From Bacteroidales bacterium UBA5536 (GTDB lineage Bacteria; Bacteroidota; Bacteroidia; Bacteroidales; F082): DNA of 64,000 nucleotides. Below the pieces are notes generated by a model. That model was not told the DNA's origin and made no database searches. It worked only from the letters and a program-made list of their open reading frames with translations. The DNA lies in NCBI GenBank assembly GCA_002426795.1, contig DINQ01000008.1, forward strand, positions 496,001-560,000, given 5' to 3'. Shown piece by piece: positions 44,271-53,165 of this stretch (positions are counted from its first letter, which is position 1; each line of letters opens with the position of its first letter). Position numbers and translations under genes: made by a program.

Positions 44271-45137
44271 TTATTGCCCAAGATAAGCCTTGAGCAAGCG
44301 GCTTCGTGCCGTGTGCTTCAACCGACGAATAGCCTTTTCTTTGATTTGACGAACCCGTTCGCGTGTGAGATCGAATTTAGCTCCTATCTCTTCAAGCGTC
44401 AATCCATGACTAAGGCCAATACCGTAATACATATTGAGTACTTCACGCTCTTTTTCAGTGAGTGTGGCAAGCGATCGTTGAATCTCCCGCCCCAAAGATT
44501 CCTGCATCAGTGGTTCATCCGTTTCCATGGCATCATCGGGCACATAAGAATCGAGGAACATCACGTCCTCATCATCCTTAAGCGGGGCATCCACAGAAAT
44601 GTAGCGGGTGTTTATTTTTAGCACCGACTTCACTTTGTGCTCAGGAACATCAAGTTGCTCGGCGATCTCATCTGCTGAGGGTGGCCGCTCAAATTGCTGC
44701 TCCAATCGAGAGGAAGCCTTGCGCACCTTATTCAGTGAACCAACCTGGTTGAGAGGAAGACGAATGATACGTGACTGCTCGGCTAAGGCTTGCAGAATGG
44801 ACTGACGAATCCACCAGACTGCGTAAGAAATGAATTTGAATCCCCTTGTTTCATCAAAACGCTGAGCGGCTTTGATCAAACCAAGGTTTCCTTCGTTAAT
44901 CAGATCGGGCAGGCTAAGTCCCTGATTTTGGTACTGTTTCGCAACAGAAACCACAAATCTAAGATTGGCATTCACCATCTTATCCAGAGCCTTCTGATCG
45001 CCCGCTTTGATACGACGCGCCAGTTCAACCTCTTCGTCAGCAGTAATCATCCCCTCTTTGCCAATATCTTGCAGATATTTGTCGAGAGAGGCGGTTTCGC
45101 GATTGGTGATTGACTTGCTTATTTTTAGTTGCCTCAT
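44271..45137 (-). CDS. rpoD: Primary RNA polymerase sigma factor (RpoD/SigA type)
   Basis: A 288-residue sigma-70 factor of the short Bacteroidota form lacking most of region 1.1. Region 1.2 begins DKYLQDIGKEGMITADEEVELARRI. Region 2 has NLRFVVSVAKQYQNQGLSLPDLINEGNLGL and the -10 recognition helix RFDETRGFKFISYAVWWIRQSI. Region 3 includes RPPSADEIAEQLDV, and region 4 has LTLEEIGAKFDLTRERVRQIKEKAIRRL. This factor recognises the TAnnTTTG -7 and TTG -33 elements seen throughout the window. It is single by spacing and terminator. The sigma-like factor directs most housekeeping transcription. Confidence 0.96.
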   Translation of the reverse strand: MRQLKISKSITNRETASLDKYLQDIGKEGMITADEEVELARRIKAGDQKALDKMVNANLRFVVSVAKQYQNQGLSLPDLINEGNLGLIKAAQRFDETRGFKFISYAVWWIRQSILQALAEQSRIIRLPLNQVGSLNKVRKASSRLEQQFERPPSADEIAEQLDVPEHKVKSVLKINTRYISVDAPLKDDEDVMFLDSYVPDDAMETDEPLMQESLGREIQRSLATLTEKEREVLNMYYGIGLSHGLTLEEIGAKFDLTRERVRQIKEKAIRRLKHTARSRLLKAYLGQ

Positions 45138-45257
45138 TACAGACCTTTCTTTATTATTTATTTGAACAATTAATCTCGCTTAAAGTTCAGCGCAATCACC
45201 TATTTTTGCAGGCAACTACTACTTTTGCTCAAGCTTGTATTTTGCCAGTCAATTGTA

Positions 45258-45289
45258 TTTTGGCATTTTAGTGGCAATAAATGCCAAAA
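45258..45289 (-). terminator. Hairpin between the htrA-type protease gene and rpoD
   Basis: TTTTGGCATTT at 45258-45268 pairs with AAATGCCAAAA at 45279-45289, an 11-bp perfect stem. It lies 40 bases after the protease stop. It has no long T-run beyond the stem, so it could be either a terminator or part of the rpoD regulatory region. Confidence 0.5.
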
Positions 45290-45328
45290 ACTTATTTGCG
45301 AACGCAATTTATTTAAATTTATTCTAAA

Positions 45329-46801
45329 TTACTCAAAAAATTCAAAACTTATTTTCATTCCATTCGGATAAACTCCCTGAACCTGGATAGTTTTTCCTCT
45401 TTTATTGGCCAGCGCGTCCTCTAAATCTCCTTTACTTGATATTTTCTGACCGTTGACATAAGTGATGACAAACCCTTTGCTGATGCCACCTCTTTTAAGT
45501 ACACCATCCTGAATGTTCGTAACCCGAAGACCGTTTCCAATACCTAACTTGTTCATATCAGACGAGTTTACCCGTTCAAGACTCACGCCAAGCTGATCAT
45601 TAAAAAAGACTTCTTCACGTTTCTTCACTTCAGTTGTACCGTCCTGGTTTTTGAGTGTCACGCTAAAACTTTTTCTTTTGTTTTTGCGCAAGACCTCCAC
45701 ATCAACCTGATCGCCAGGGCGATGCTGACCAACAACCTCGAGCAATTGAGAAAGGCTGTTCACGCCTGTTCCGTCAACAACAGTTATTACGTCGCCTGAT
45801 TCAATACCCGATTCGGCTGCACCACCATTTTCGACCACACGTGCAATGTAAACGCCATTCACATTGTCTTGCCCCAGTTCGTCAGCAAGATCAGGTGTCA
45901 TCTCTCTGATTTCTACTCCCAGGAACGCTCTTTGGGGTTCGCCAAAACGGATCAGGTCGTCAACAACTTTATGAACAATATTCGATGGAATAGCAAAAGA
46001 ATATCCTTCGTAAACACCGGTATGTGAAGCGATTGCAGCATTAATACCAACGAGTTCTCCGTTGGTATTAACCAACGCTCCACCGCTGTTTCCTCGGTTA
46101 ACAACAGCATCAGTCTGGATAAAAGATTCGATTGAAGAGCCACTCCCCAGAATATTGATATTTCTTGCCTTGGCACTCACAATACCAGCCGTAACTGTTG
46201 AAGTGAGGTTAAAAGGGTTTCCAACAGCAAGAACCCACTCGCCTACTTTAACGTCATCTGAATTTCCATAAGGCAAATAATGCAGGTCATTTGCTTCAAC
46301 TTTAATCAGTGCAAGATCAGTAGTAGGATCTGTACCAATCACTGTTGCCTTCAACTCTCGTTTATCATTAAAGGTTACTTCGATATCGTCGGCCCCATCA
46401 ACAACATGATTATTGGTAACAATATAGCCATCATCAGAAAGCACTACACCAGAGCCAAAACCCACCAGTGCTCTTGGATTTCCATGAGGGTTTCCGTAAA
46501 GATATTCTCTCAGTGAGCCGAAAAAATCATCGTATGAGGCACCCTGCCTGTTGATCTCAGTGCGGATGTGCACCACCGCATTCACGGTTTTTTCAGCGGC
46601 ATCCACAAAGTTTATATTTTGGGGAATGGGGGCATATGAAGTTTGATACGACTGCAGGCGCTCGGGTTGCACCGACAATCGTTCTTCGCTTTTGTTAAAA
46701 TCTCCTTCAGCACCTTTCGACAAGGCTATAATTAAGGTAATGATTACTACAACTGATGCACCAGCAAGTGCAAAACCAAAGTTTTTCATTCTCTGATTCA
46801 T
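45329..46801 (-). CDS. degP: Periplasmic serine protease, Do/HtrA family
   Basis: A 490-residue HtrA protease. It has an N-terminal membrane anchor or signal (FALAGASVVVIITLIIAL). The trypsin-like domain has catalytic His132 (TNNHVVDGAD), Asp162 (TTDLALIKV) and Ser239 (NRGNSGGALVN). Two PDZ domains follow, the first around residues ~290-390 (VNGVYIARVVENGGAAESG) and a shorter second at the end (NGLRVTNIQDGVLKRGG). HtrA proteins degrade or refold damaged envelope proteins. No Ala-x-Ala cleavage site follows the hydrophobic stretch, so it may stay tethered like DegS, but two PDZ domains and size fit DegP/DegQ. The symbol is by family, not proven orthology. Confidence 0.92.
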   Translation of the reverse strand: MNQRMKNFGFALAGASVVVIITLIIALSKGAEGDFNKSEERLSVQPERLQSYQTSYAPIPQNINFVDAAEKTVNAVVHIRTEINRQGASYDDFFGSLREYLYGNPHGNPRALVGFGSGVVLSDDGYIVTNNHVVDGADDIEVTFNDKRELKATVIGTDPTTDLALIKVEANDLHYLPYGNSDDVKVGEWVLAVGNPFNLTSTVTAGIVSAKARNINILGSGSSIESFIQTDAVVNRGNSGGALVNTNGELVGINAAIASHTGVYEGYSFAIPSNIVHKVVDDLIRFGEPQRAFLGVEIREMTPDLADELGQDNVNGVYIARVVENGGAAESGIESGDVITVVDGTGVNSLSQLLEVVGQHRPGDQVDVEVLRKNKRKSFSVTLKNQDGTTEVKKREEVFFNDQLGVSLERVNSSDMNKLGIGNGLRVTNIQDGVLKRGGISKGFVITYVNGQKISSKGDLEDALANKRGKTIQVQGVYPNGMKISFEFFE

Positions 46802-47008
46802 GTCTCAAAATTTTAAGTTTAACTCATTTTGTTAATCAATGTTCACCTTAACAAAACGACAGACCATTTGAAAAGTTTCGTTGTGTCTGTTAATTGATGT
46901 TAAGGTATGAAATTCTTTTGATATATCTGCATTTGCTTATTTTTACAACAAAATTCGAACCACAGATCCCAACTTAAGAATAATTAACAATCTCAAAATA
47001 AATTATTT

Positions 47009-47830
47009 GTGCAAAGCAACATCCTTCAATTCAGTAAATATCACGGGACCGGAAACGACTTCATCATTTTGAATCGGATGGATGGTGGTCAAAAACTTCA
47101 ACCGGACACAATCGCGGCACTTTGCGACAGGCATCTTGGGATTGGTGCTGATGGCCTGATTGAACTTTGGCCTTCATCCGTTGCCGAATTTAAAATGGTC
47201 TATTACAATGCCGATGGCTTTGTTGGCAGCATGTGTGGCAATGGTGGTCGCTCGGTGGCAGCATTTGCATTTACTGAGCGCATATCCAACAAGGAAATGA
47301 CTTTTGAGGCTTTCGACGGCCTGCATCAGGCAAGTATATTACAGCATGATACGAACGATTACTTTGTTGATATTCAGATGGCCGACGTACTAAGTTATGA
47401 CTGTGACGGTAATCGATTATTGGTTGATACCGGATCGCCACATTATGTTTGTCAGGTTGACAATCTGTCAGAATTTGATGTAGTTGAACAAGGCAGGCAA
47501 ATTCGCTTCGACAAAACTATCAGTCAAAACGGCGTGAATGTAAATTTCATCCAGAAAAAAGGCCATCAGGTTTTTATGCGAACCTACGAACGAGGTGTTG
47601 AAAACGAGACGCTTTCATGTGGTACCGGCGTTACTGCCGCAGCCATCGCCGCTTCGCTGTGGTTTGGCACCGAGCAGCATGAGATTTACACCCGGGGCGG
47701 AGACCTTCAGGTGAAATTTATACGGCAAGATCAAACATTTCGAAACATTCAACTGCTAGGGCCCGTACAAAAGGTTTTTGATGGGAAAATCAATATAAAC
47801 CAAAAATTTACCAGCATCCGCCCTATTTAA
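47009..47830 (+). CDS. dapF: Diaminopimelate epimerase
   Basis: A 273-residue cofactor-free epimerase that interconverts LL- and meso-diaminopimelate for lysine and peptidoglycan synthesis. The two catalytic cysteines are Cys76 in GSMCGNGGRSVAAF and Cys204 in ETLSCGTGVTAAA. The N-terminal FSKYHGTGNDFIIL is also conserved. The start is a GTG at 47009, and no ATG is available close by. The next gene follows after 32 bases, starting a run of five genes on the same strand. An upstream TTATTTTTAC resembles a -7 box imperfectly. Confidence 0.96.
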   Translation: MQSNILQFSKYHGTGNDFIILNRMDGGQKLQPDTIAALCDRHLGIGADGLIELWPSSVAEFKMVYYNADGFVGSMCGNGGRSVAAFAFTERISNKEMTFEAFDGLHQASILQHDTNDYFVDIQMADVLSYDCDGNRLLVDTGSPHYVCQVDNLSEFDVVEQGRQIRFDKTISQNGVNVNFIQKKGHQVFMRTYERGVENETLSCGTGVTAAAIAASLWFGTEQHEIYTRGGDLQVKFIRQDQTFRNIQLLGPVQKVFDGKININQKFTSIRPI

Positions 47831-47862
47831 TTGGGTAGAATGTTGTTATTTTACACACTTAG

Positions 47863-48399
47863 ATGTTTGCACATTCAAAAAATATCGCCTTACGCGCTGC
47901 AGAGCCATCGGATGCTCAACTGATTTATCTTTGGGAAAACGACCAGACAGTCTGGCGGGTTAGCGATACCATCGCTCCCTTTTCGATGCACCATATTGAG
48001 CAATTTATCCTGCAAAACAACGATTTGTATGCCAACCGTCAGCTTCGGATGATGATTGATCAGTTAAACACCGGCAAAACTGTTGGTTGCATCGATTTGT
48101 ACGATTTTGATCCCTTTCACGAAAGAGCTGGCGTAGGCATCATGATTGAAGCCGGAGCCCAGAGACAGGGACTTGCCTCTGATGCGTTGCATTTGCTCGA
48201 AGAATACGCATTTGGCGTGCTGCAGCTCAACCAGCTTTTCTGCCTGATAGGTCAAGACAACGAACAGAGTATCAGGCTTTTTACTAAAAGCGGTTATACA
48301 CAATGTGGTTTACGCAAAAGTTGGCTCAAAACACCAAAAGGTTTTATTGATCAGCTTGAATTTCAACGTTTAAATCCATCTCGAAGAATTTTGCACTAA
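47863..48399 (+). CDS. GNAT family N-acetyltransferase, RimJ/RimL-like
   Basis: A 178-residue acetyltransferase with the GNAT fold: IALRAAEPSDAQLIYLWENDQ at the N-terminus, the V-shaped strand region GCIDLYDFDPFHERAGVGIMIE, the acetyl-CoA loop QRQGLASDALHLLEEYAF, and the C-terminal GQDNEQSIRLFTKSGYTQCG. It resembles ribosomal-protein or spermidine acetyltransferases; the substrate is not predictable. It lies between dapF and mltG, with only seven bases to the latter. Confidence 0.88.
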   Translation: MFAHSKNIALRAAEPSDAQLIYLWENDQTVWRVSDTIAPFSMHHIEQFILQNNDLYANRQLRMMIDQLNTGKTVGCIDLYDFDPFHERAGVGIMIEAGAQRQGLASDALHLLEEYAFGVLQLNQLFCLIGQDNEQSIRLFTKSGYTQCGLRKSWLKTPKGFIDQLEFQRLNPSRRILH

Positions 48400-48406
48400 C
48401 AATCAA

Positions 48407-49492
48407 ATGAGCTACTACCATTCTAAATACGGTAACAGAAAAGCTGGCAAGCGATCAAAATTGAGCAAAATTTTATTGCGGCTGCTTGCCTTACTCATTG
48501 TTGTTGCGCTTGGCCTCGGTTATTTCTTATACACCATCATTTTAAAACCCAACATCTGGACACCCAATAAAACTGATATTGCCATCTATATTCCAACAGG
48601 TGCCAACTTCGATTCGGTGAAAAAAATCCTGTATACGAAAGGACTTGTCGTTCACCGCAACAATTTTGAGTGGTTAGCTGACAAAAAAGCATACCCGTCA
48701 AATGTAAAACCAGGTCGCTATATTGTTAAAAACGGAATGAGCAACAATGCATTGATTGATTTACTTCGTTCGGGTGCCCAAAGTCCGGTTAAAGTTACCT
48801 ATAACAACATCAGAGATATTCAGCAACTGGCCGGCATTGTCTCAAAACAGATCGAAGCTGATTCAGCTTCAATAGTCGCCTTGCTGCAAGACAGCATTTA
48901 TGTGCAACAACTCGGATTCGACCTCCAGAATCTTCCTTCACTTTTTATTCCAAACACCTACGAGTTTTATTGGACCACCGATGCCAACGGTTTTATTTCA
49001 CGCATGCTGCAGGAATATCATAAATTTTGGAATGAAAGCCGTAAAAACAAAGCAATCGAAATCGGGCTTAGCCCTCAGGAAGTCTCAACACTTGCCTCTA
49101 TTGTTGAACGAGAAACCAATAAAAACGACGAGAAAGCACGAATTGCCGGAGTATATCTCAACCGGCTGAAATCTGGTTGGCGGCTTCAGGCTGATCCTAC
49201 GCTTGTATTTGCTGTCGGGGATTTTAATATTCGCCGTGTATTAGACGTACACAAACTCATCGATTCTCCATATAACACATACAAATACAGCGGTTTGCCT
49301 CCTGGTCCGATTACAATACCATCCATTTCTTCTATTGATGCAGTACTGAATCCTGAGAATCACCGCTACTATTTTTTCTGTGCGCGCGATGATTTATCTG
49401 GTTATCACACATTTGCCGAAACCAGCTTACAACACGAACGTAACGCATGGAAATACCGGCAGGCACTCGATAAACTCAACATTAAAAAATAA
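48407..49492 (+). CDS. mltG: Endolytic transglycosylase MltG (YceG-like)
   Basis: A 361-residue inner-membrane protein. A basic cytoplasmic tail precedes one transmembrane helix (LLRLLALLIVVALGLGYFLYT). A LysM-like part follows, then the YceG catalytic domain with ASIVERETNKNDEKARIAGVYLNRL, where the first Glu is catalytic. GWRLQADPTLVFAVG and YNTYKYSGLPPGPI are the other conserved blocks. MltG cuts nascent glycan strands and sets their length during peptidoglycan synthesis. It fits the envelope theme of the dapF operon. Confidence 0.94.
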   Translation: MSYYHSKYGNRKAGKRSKLSKILLRLLALLIVVALGLGYFLYTIILKPNIWTPNKTDIAIYIPTGANFDSVKKILYTKGLVVHRNNFEWLADKKAYPSNVKPGRYIVKNGMSNNALIDLLRSGAQSPVKVTYNNIRDIQQLAGIVSKQIEADSASIVALLQDSIYVQQLGFDLQNLPSLFIPNTYEFYWTTDANGFISRMLQEYHKFWNESRKNKAIEIGLSPQEVSTLASIVERETNKNDEKARIAGVYLNRLKSGWRLQADPTLVFAVGDFNIRRVLDVHKLIDSPYNTYKYSGLPPGPITIPSISSIDAVLNPENHRYYFFCARDDLSGYHTFAETSLQHERNAWKYRQALDKLNIKK

Positions 49493-49501
49493 AACGAATT
49501 C

Positions 49502-50848
49502 ATGAAGGCTTTCAAAGCTTACGATATCAGAGGCACATGGGATGTGGATTTCAATGCGGCCGATGTTTACAAAATGGGATTTTTCCTACCAGAGGTTCTT
49601 CAGGCAGCTGAAATACTAATTGGCCGCGATTGCCGGCTTTCTTCGGATGAACTTTTTGATGCTTTGGTAAAAGGAATTACGGATGCAGGTGCTGATGTGG
49701 CAGATGCCGGACTTTCGACCACGCCGATGGTTTATTGGGCAACGGCCAAATTTGGTTACAAAGCCTCTGTCATGATCACTGCTTCACACAATCCAAAAAA
49801 CCACAATGGCCTAAAAGTTTCAGCTGCAAATGCGCTTCCGGTTGGTTACGACAATGGCCTGAATCAATTGGAAAAATTACTGAGAGAGGGCAAAGTTTCG
49901 CTATCGAAAACAAAAGGAAAAGTTTCACAGGTTGATGTCGCACCAGCCTATCTCGACTTTTTGAAAAACTATAGCAGCGATTTTGAAAAATTGAGAATAG
50001 GCATCGACTGCAGCAATGGCATGGCATCTTTGTTTGTAAAAGAATTGTTTGGCAATGATGCTTTTTATATCAACGACAAAGCTGATGGAAACTTTCCCGG
50101 ACACGATCCAAACCCGCTCGATCCGGTAAACCAGGAGCAAATCAAAGGCATGGTAATCAACCGGCATTGTGATGTTGGATTGATCTTCGACGGTGATGCC
50201 GACCGTGTGATGTTTATCGATGAAAACGGCCGTTTTATTTCTCCTGACCTTATCATCGCCCTGATGGGGCACTATTTCTTTGAGCAAAAAAGCGAAAAGG
50301 GCAAAGTTGTACAAGACATCCGCAGCTCGAGGTCAATTGCAGAATACCTCAACCAATTTGGTGTGGAGGTTGAAACGTGGCGCGTTGGAAGAGCATATGG
50401 CGCATCAAAATTGCGTGAACTTGATGGCGTTTATGGCGGAGAACTAGCTGGTCACTATTATTTCCGTGAGTTTTACTACTCTGACTCAGCCCTGCTCGCA
50501 GCTTTGATTGTCTTGAAAATTCTTATAGCTTTCAAAGAGTCAGGATTTAGCCTCTCCCGACTCATCAATAACATTTCGCGTTACAACAGTTCGGGCGAAA
50601 TCAATTTTAAAATTGACAAGAAACAAGCTGCTATGGATGCAGTCAGGGATTATTTTATGCAGCTTCAAAAACCAGATTCCTTTGTCGATTTTGACGGCTA
50701 CCGTCTTGATTACCCTGACTGGTGGCTTAACATTAGGGCTTCTAATACCGAACCCTATTTAAGGTTCATGGCTGAAGCCAAAGATGAAAAAAAGTTGCAG
50801 CAAGTGCTAACCGAAGTCAGACACATTTTAAGCAAATTTGAAAATTAG
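49502..50848 (+). CDS. Phosphomannomutase/phosphoglucomutase
   Basis: A 448-residue alpha-D-phosphohexomutase. The N-terminal KAYDIRGTWDVDFN, the active-site serine loop ITASHNPKNHNGLKV with Ser95, the metal loop FDGDADRVMFID, the sugar-binding GGELAGHYYF and the phosphate-binding RASNTEPYLRF appear in the usual order. It interconverts mannose or glucose 6- and 1-phosphates for surface polysaccharide precursors. The GlmM-type mutase at 56966 is a separate enzyme. It overlaps no neighbour but is one base from the DUF2279 gene. AlgC/ManB type; exact sugar not determinable. Confidence 0.92.
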   Translation: MKAFKAYDIRGTWDVDFNAADVYKMGFFLPEVLQAAEILIGRDCRLSSDELFDALVKGITDAGADVADAGLSTTPMVYWATAKFGYKASVMITASHNPKNHNGLKVSAANALPVGYDNGLNQLEKLLREGKVSLSKTKGKVSQVDVAPAYLDFLKNYSSDFEKLRIGIDCSNGMASLFVKELFGNDAFYINDKADGNFPGHDPNPLDPVNQEQIKGMVINRHCDVGLIFDGDADRVMFIDENGRFISPDLIIALMGHYFFEQKSEKGKVVQDIRSSRSIAEYLNQFGVEVETWRVGRAYGASKLRELDGVYGGELAGHYYFREFYYSDSALLAALIVLKILIAFKESGFSLSRLINNISRYNSSGEINFKIDKKQAAMDAVRDYFMQLQKPDSFVDFDGYRLDYPDWWLNIRASNTEPYLRFMAEAKDEKKLQQVLTEVRHILSKFEN

Positions 50849-50849
50849 C

Positions 50850-51752
50850 ATGAGAAAATGGTGGCTTTCTCTTTTGATGGTTTTCCTCATTCAGATCTGT
50901 TTGGGGCAAACTGACTCATTAAGAAAGGTTGAAAACCGCAGAATCAAACATTTAACTTATTTATCGGGCGGTCTTTACGCAACAACCATTACGGGCCTGT
51001 ACTTTTTGTGGTACGATGGTTACCCCCAATCGAGTTTTCATTTCAACAACGACAACAGCGAGTGGCTGCAAATGGATAAAATTGGCCATGCCACCTCAGC
51101 TTATCAGGTTGGTTATTATTGCTACGATGCTTTTACCTGGGGTGGAATGCCCGAAAAACAAGCAATCTGGATTGGAGGGATGATGGGTTTTGCCTATCTA
51201 GCTACTGTTGAAATATTTGACGGCTTTTCGGCTGAATGGGGCGCTTCGAGCGGCGATATCATCGCTAATACCGCCGGGGCTGGACTTTTCATTGGTCAGC
51301 AATTACTTTGGAAAGAGCAACGGATGTCGCTGAAGTTTTCGGTGCATTCTAGCCCTTACCGCAAGTACCGACCAGACCAACTGGGAAAAAATCAGTTACA
51401 AGGTTTTCTAAAGGATTACAACGGGCAAACCTATTGGCTATCGACAAATATTGCCTCATTTTTAAAGAAAGACACCCGATTTCCTGCCTGGCTCGATGTA
51501 GCAATAGGGTACAGTGCCGATGGCATGACAGGAGCCCGTGAAAATGCCGACAATTATCTTGGAAATCCCATTCCAACGTTTGATCGGAAAAGGCAGTTTT
51601 TTCTCAGTCCGGACATCAACCTGCGCAAAATTCCAACAAAAAATAAAACCTTAAAATTTGTATTTACAGCCCTCAGTCTGTTTAAATTCCCGCTCCCAAC
51701 GCTTGCTGTTGACGACAACAAACAGATGAAATTTTACTGGTTTTACTTCTAA
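50850..51752 (+). CDS. DUF2279 family protein
   Basis: A 300-residue exported protein. A TTG at 50838 extends the frame into the upstream gene, but ATG 50850, one base after the TAG of the mutase, gives a clean signal peptide (RKWWLSLLMVFLIQICLGQ). The DUF2279 (YfiM-type) core includes QMDKIGHATSAYQVGYYCYD, WIGGMMGFAYLATVEIFDG and GASSGDIIANTAGAGLFIGQ, with an Asp-Lys-x2-His motif. The remaining ~120 residues are beta-rich and may be an outer-membrane part. Function unknown. Last gene of the dapF operon. Confidence 0.85.
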   Translation: MRKWWLSLLMVFLIQICLGQTDSLRKVENRRIKHLTYLSGGLYATTITGLYFLWYDGYPQSSFHFNNDNSEWLQMDKIGHATSAYQVGYYCYDAFTWGGMPEKQAIWIGGMMGFAYLATVEIFDGFSAEWGASSGDIIANTAGAGLFIGQQLLWKEQRMSLKFSVHSSPYRKYRPDQLGKNQLQGFLKDYNGQTYWLSTNIASFLKKDTRFPAWLDVAIGYSADGMTGARENADNYLGNPIPTFDRKRQFFLSPDINLRKIPTKNKTLKFVFTALSLFKFPLPTLAVDDNKQMKFYWFYF

Positions 51753-51788
51753 AAAAACTGGGCCGGCAATTTATTAAAGCCAGCCCAG
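51751..51788 (-). terminator. Terminator between DUF2279 and YceI genes
   Basis: CTGGGCCGGC at 51758-51767 pairs with GCCAGCCCAG at 51779-51788 (one mismatch), followed on the minus strand by seven T. It ends the YceI transcript; on the plus strand there is no T-run, though the hairpin may also help end the dapF operon. Confidence 0.82.
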
Positions 51789-51798
51789 CACTTTAGTC

Positions 51799-52329
51799 TT
51801 ATTTTTCTTTAACCAGTTGAATATTGATCAGTAAGCGAACCTCATCGCTCACAACCACACCGCCGGCCTCAGTCACGGCATTCCATGTTAAGTTGAAGTC
51901 TTTTCGGTTGATCTTTCCCGAAATCTCAAAGCCAGCCTTTTCGTTTCCATAAGGATCTGTCATTCGTCCGCCAAACTCAACATTCAGCAGCACATTTCTA
52001 CTGATGCCTTTTATGCTCAGTTCACCTGCCAATTCATAAGCTGATTCTGATGTTTTGGAGAAACTGGCCGACTTAAAATTCAGGGTTGGGAAATTTTCGA
52101 CATCAAAAAAATCTGCTGATCGTAAGTGATTGTCTCTGTCGCTGTTGTTTGTGTTCACACTGGCAGTTTTTGCTTCAAAGCTGATATTGGCCGGCACAAA
52201 ATCTTCACTATCAGTCTCGAGTTGAGCTTCAAAAGCGTCAAAATTACCAGTAACTGTTGATATAACAAGGTGCTTCACCTTAAACTGCACTTCGGAATGT
52301 GCAGGATCTGAAATCCATTTTGTTTTCAT
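51799..52329 (-). CDS. YceI family protein
   Basis: A 176-residue lipocalin-like beta barrel. The family blocks are WISDPAHSEVQFKVKHLVISTVTGNFDAF, SVNTNNSDRDNHLRSADFFD and ISRNVLLNVEFGG. YceI proteins bind isoprenoid or amphiphilic molecules. Many are periplasmic, but this one starts directly at MKTKWISD with no signal peptide, so it is cytoplasmic. It is the last of three genes (AraC regulator, pirin, YceI) on the same strand, with 31 bases to the pirin gene. Confidence 0.92.
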   Translation of the reverse strand: MKTKWISDPAHSEVQFKVKHLVISTVTGNFDAFEAQLETDSEDFVPANISFEAKTASVNTNNSDRDNHLRSADFFDVENFPTLNFKSASFSKTSESAYELAGELSIKGISRNVLLNVEFGGRMTDPYGNEKAGFEISGKINRKDFNLTWNAVTEAGGVVVSDEVRLLINIQLVKEK

Positions 52330-52360
52330 TCTATGATCGTTTTTATAATTAAAATTTTCT

Positions 52361-53071
52361 TTACCGCAAGGGAACTTCCATCAATAGGACACGTCCTTCT
52401 TCGAGCATTTCAAACTCAAGTTCTTTTGCTTCTGTGATCGCCAAACCATCTCTGTTATTCAGCACATAATCTTCAAGCCTTACTTTCCCACTTATCACAA
52501 ACACATACAGGCCGTTTGTGTCTTTTTTCATTGCATATTTTCCTTTAGATCCTGCTGAAAAATCACCAAGATGAAACCATGCATCCTGATAAATCCAGAC
52601 TCCCTGATCGTCTTTGTTGGGTGAGACAATCTGAAAAAAGGCATCCTTTTTGGCAATATCTCTGATAGATATTTGGTCGTAACGTGGTTCCACATTTTTT
52701 GTATGCGGAATCACCCATATCTGGAGCAACTTCACCTCTTTGTCTTTGTTTGCATTGAATTCGCTGTGAAAAATGCCCGTACCTGCACTCATTACCTGTA
52801 CATCGCCCTCACGAATTACTTCTGAATTTCCCATACTATCTTTGTGCTCCAGATCGCCAGACAATGGAATAGTAATTATTTCCATGTTGTCGTGCGGGTG
52901 TTTCCCGAAACCCATGCCTTTGTCGATAATATCATCGTTGAGCACACGTAACATCCCAAAATGAATTCTTTCAGGATTGTAATAATTGCCAAAACTAAAA
53001 GTGTGATAGGTATTTAGCCAGCTGAACTGCACATGCCCTCTTGAGGCTGCTGCATGATATACTGCTTTCAT
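52361..53071 (-). CDS. Pirin family protein
   Basis: A 236-residue bicupin. Metal-binding residues in the N-terminal cupin are His58 and His60 (GKHPHDNMEI), His102 and Glu104 (GIFHSEFN). The start MKAVYHAAASRGHV at 53071 is chosen because AAAGGA lies five bases upstream, a rare good Shine-Dalgarno in this window; the frame is open to 53116. Bacterial pirins include quercetin 2,3-dioxygenase (YhhW), though many act as redox-sensing regulators. Its pairing with a YceI protein and an AraC regulator suggests an inducible response to an aromatic or oxidant compound; that is inference. Confidence 0.93.
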   Translation of the reverse strand: MKAVYHAAASRGHVQFSWLNTYHTFSFGNYYNPERIHFGMLRVLNDDIIDKGMGFGKHPHDNMEIITIPLSGDLEHKDSMGNSEVIREGDVQVMSAGTGIFHSEFNANKDKEVKLLQIWVIPHTKNVEPRYDQISIRDIAKKDAFFQIVSPNKDDQGVWIYQDAWFHLGDFSAGSKGKYAMKKDTNGLYVFVISGKVRLEDYVLNNRDGLAITEAKELEFEMLEEGRVLLMEVPLR

Positions 53072-53117
53072 TTGATTCCTTTCTGTTGTTGTAAATTTCA
53101 TGGTGCAAAATTGCATC

Positions 53118-53134
53118 CGTTCTTATTTAGAACG
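53118..53134. promoter_or_regulatory. Inverted repeat upstream of the pirin gene
   Basis: CGTTCT-TATTT-AGAACG lies between the AraC stop and the pirin start, 46 bases ahead of the pirin ATG. It could be an operator for the pirin-YceI pair; AraC-type regulators more often use direct repeats, so the binding protein is uncertain. Confidence 0.35.
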
Positions 53135-53165
53135 ATTACAAAAAAGAATGAAAGAATTGCAAAAA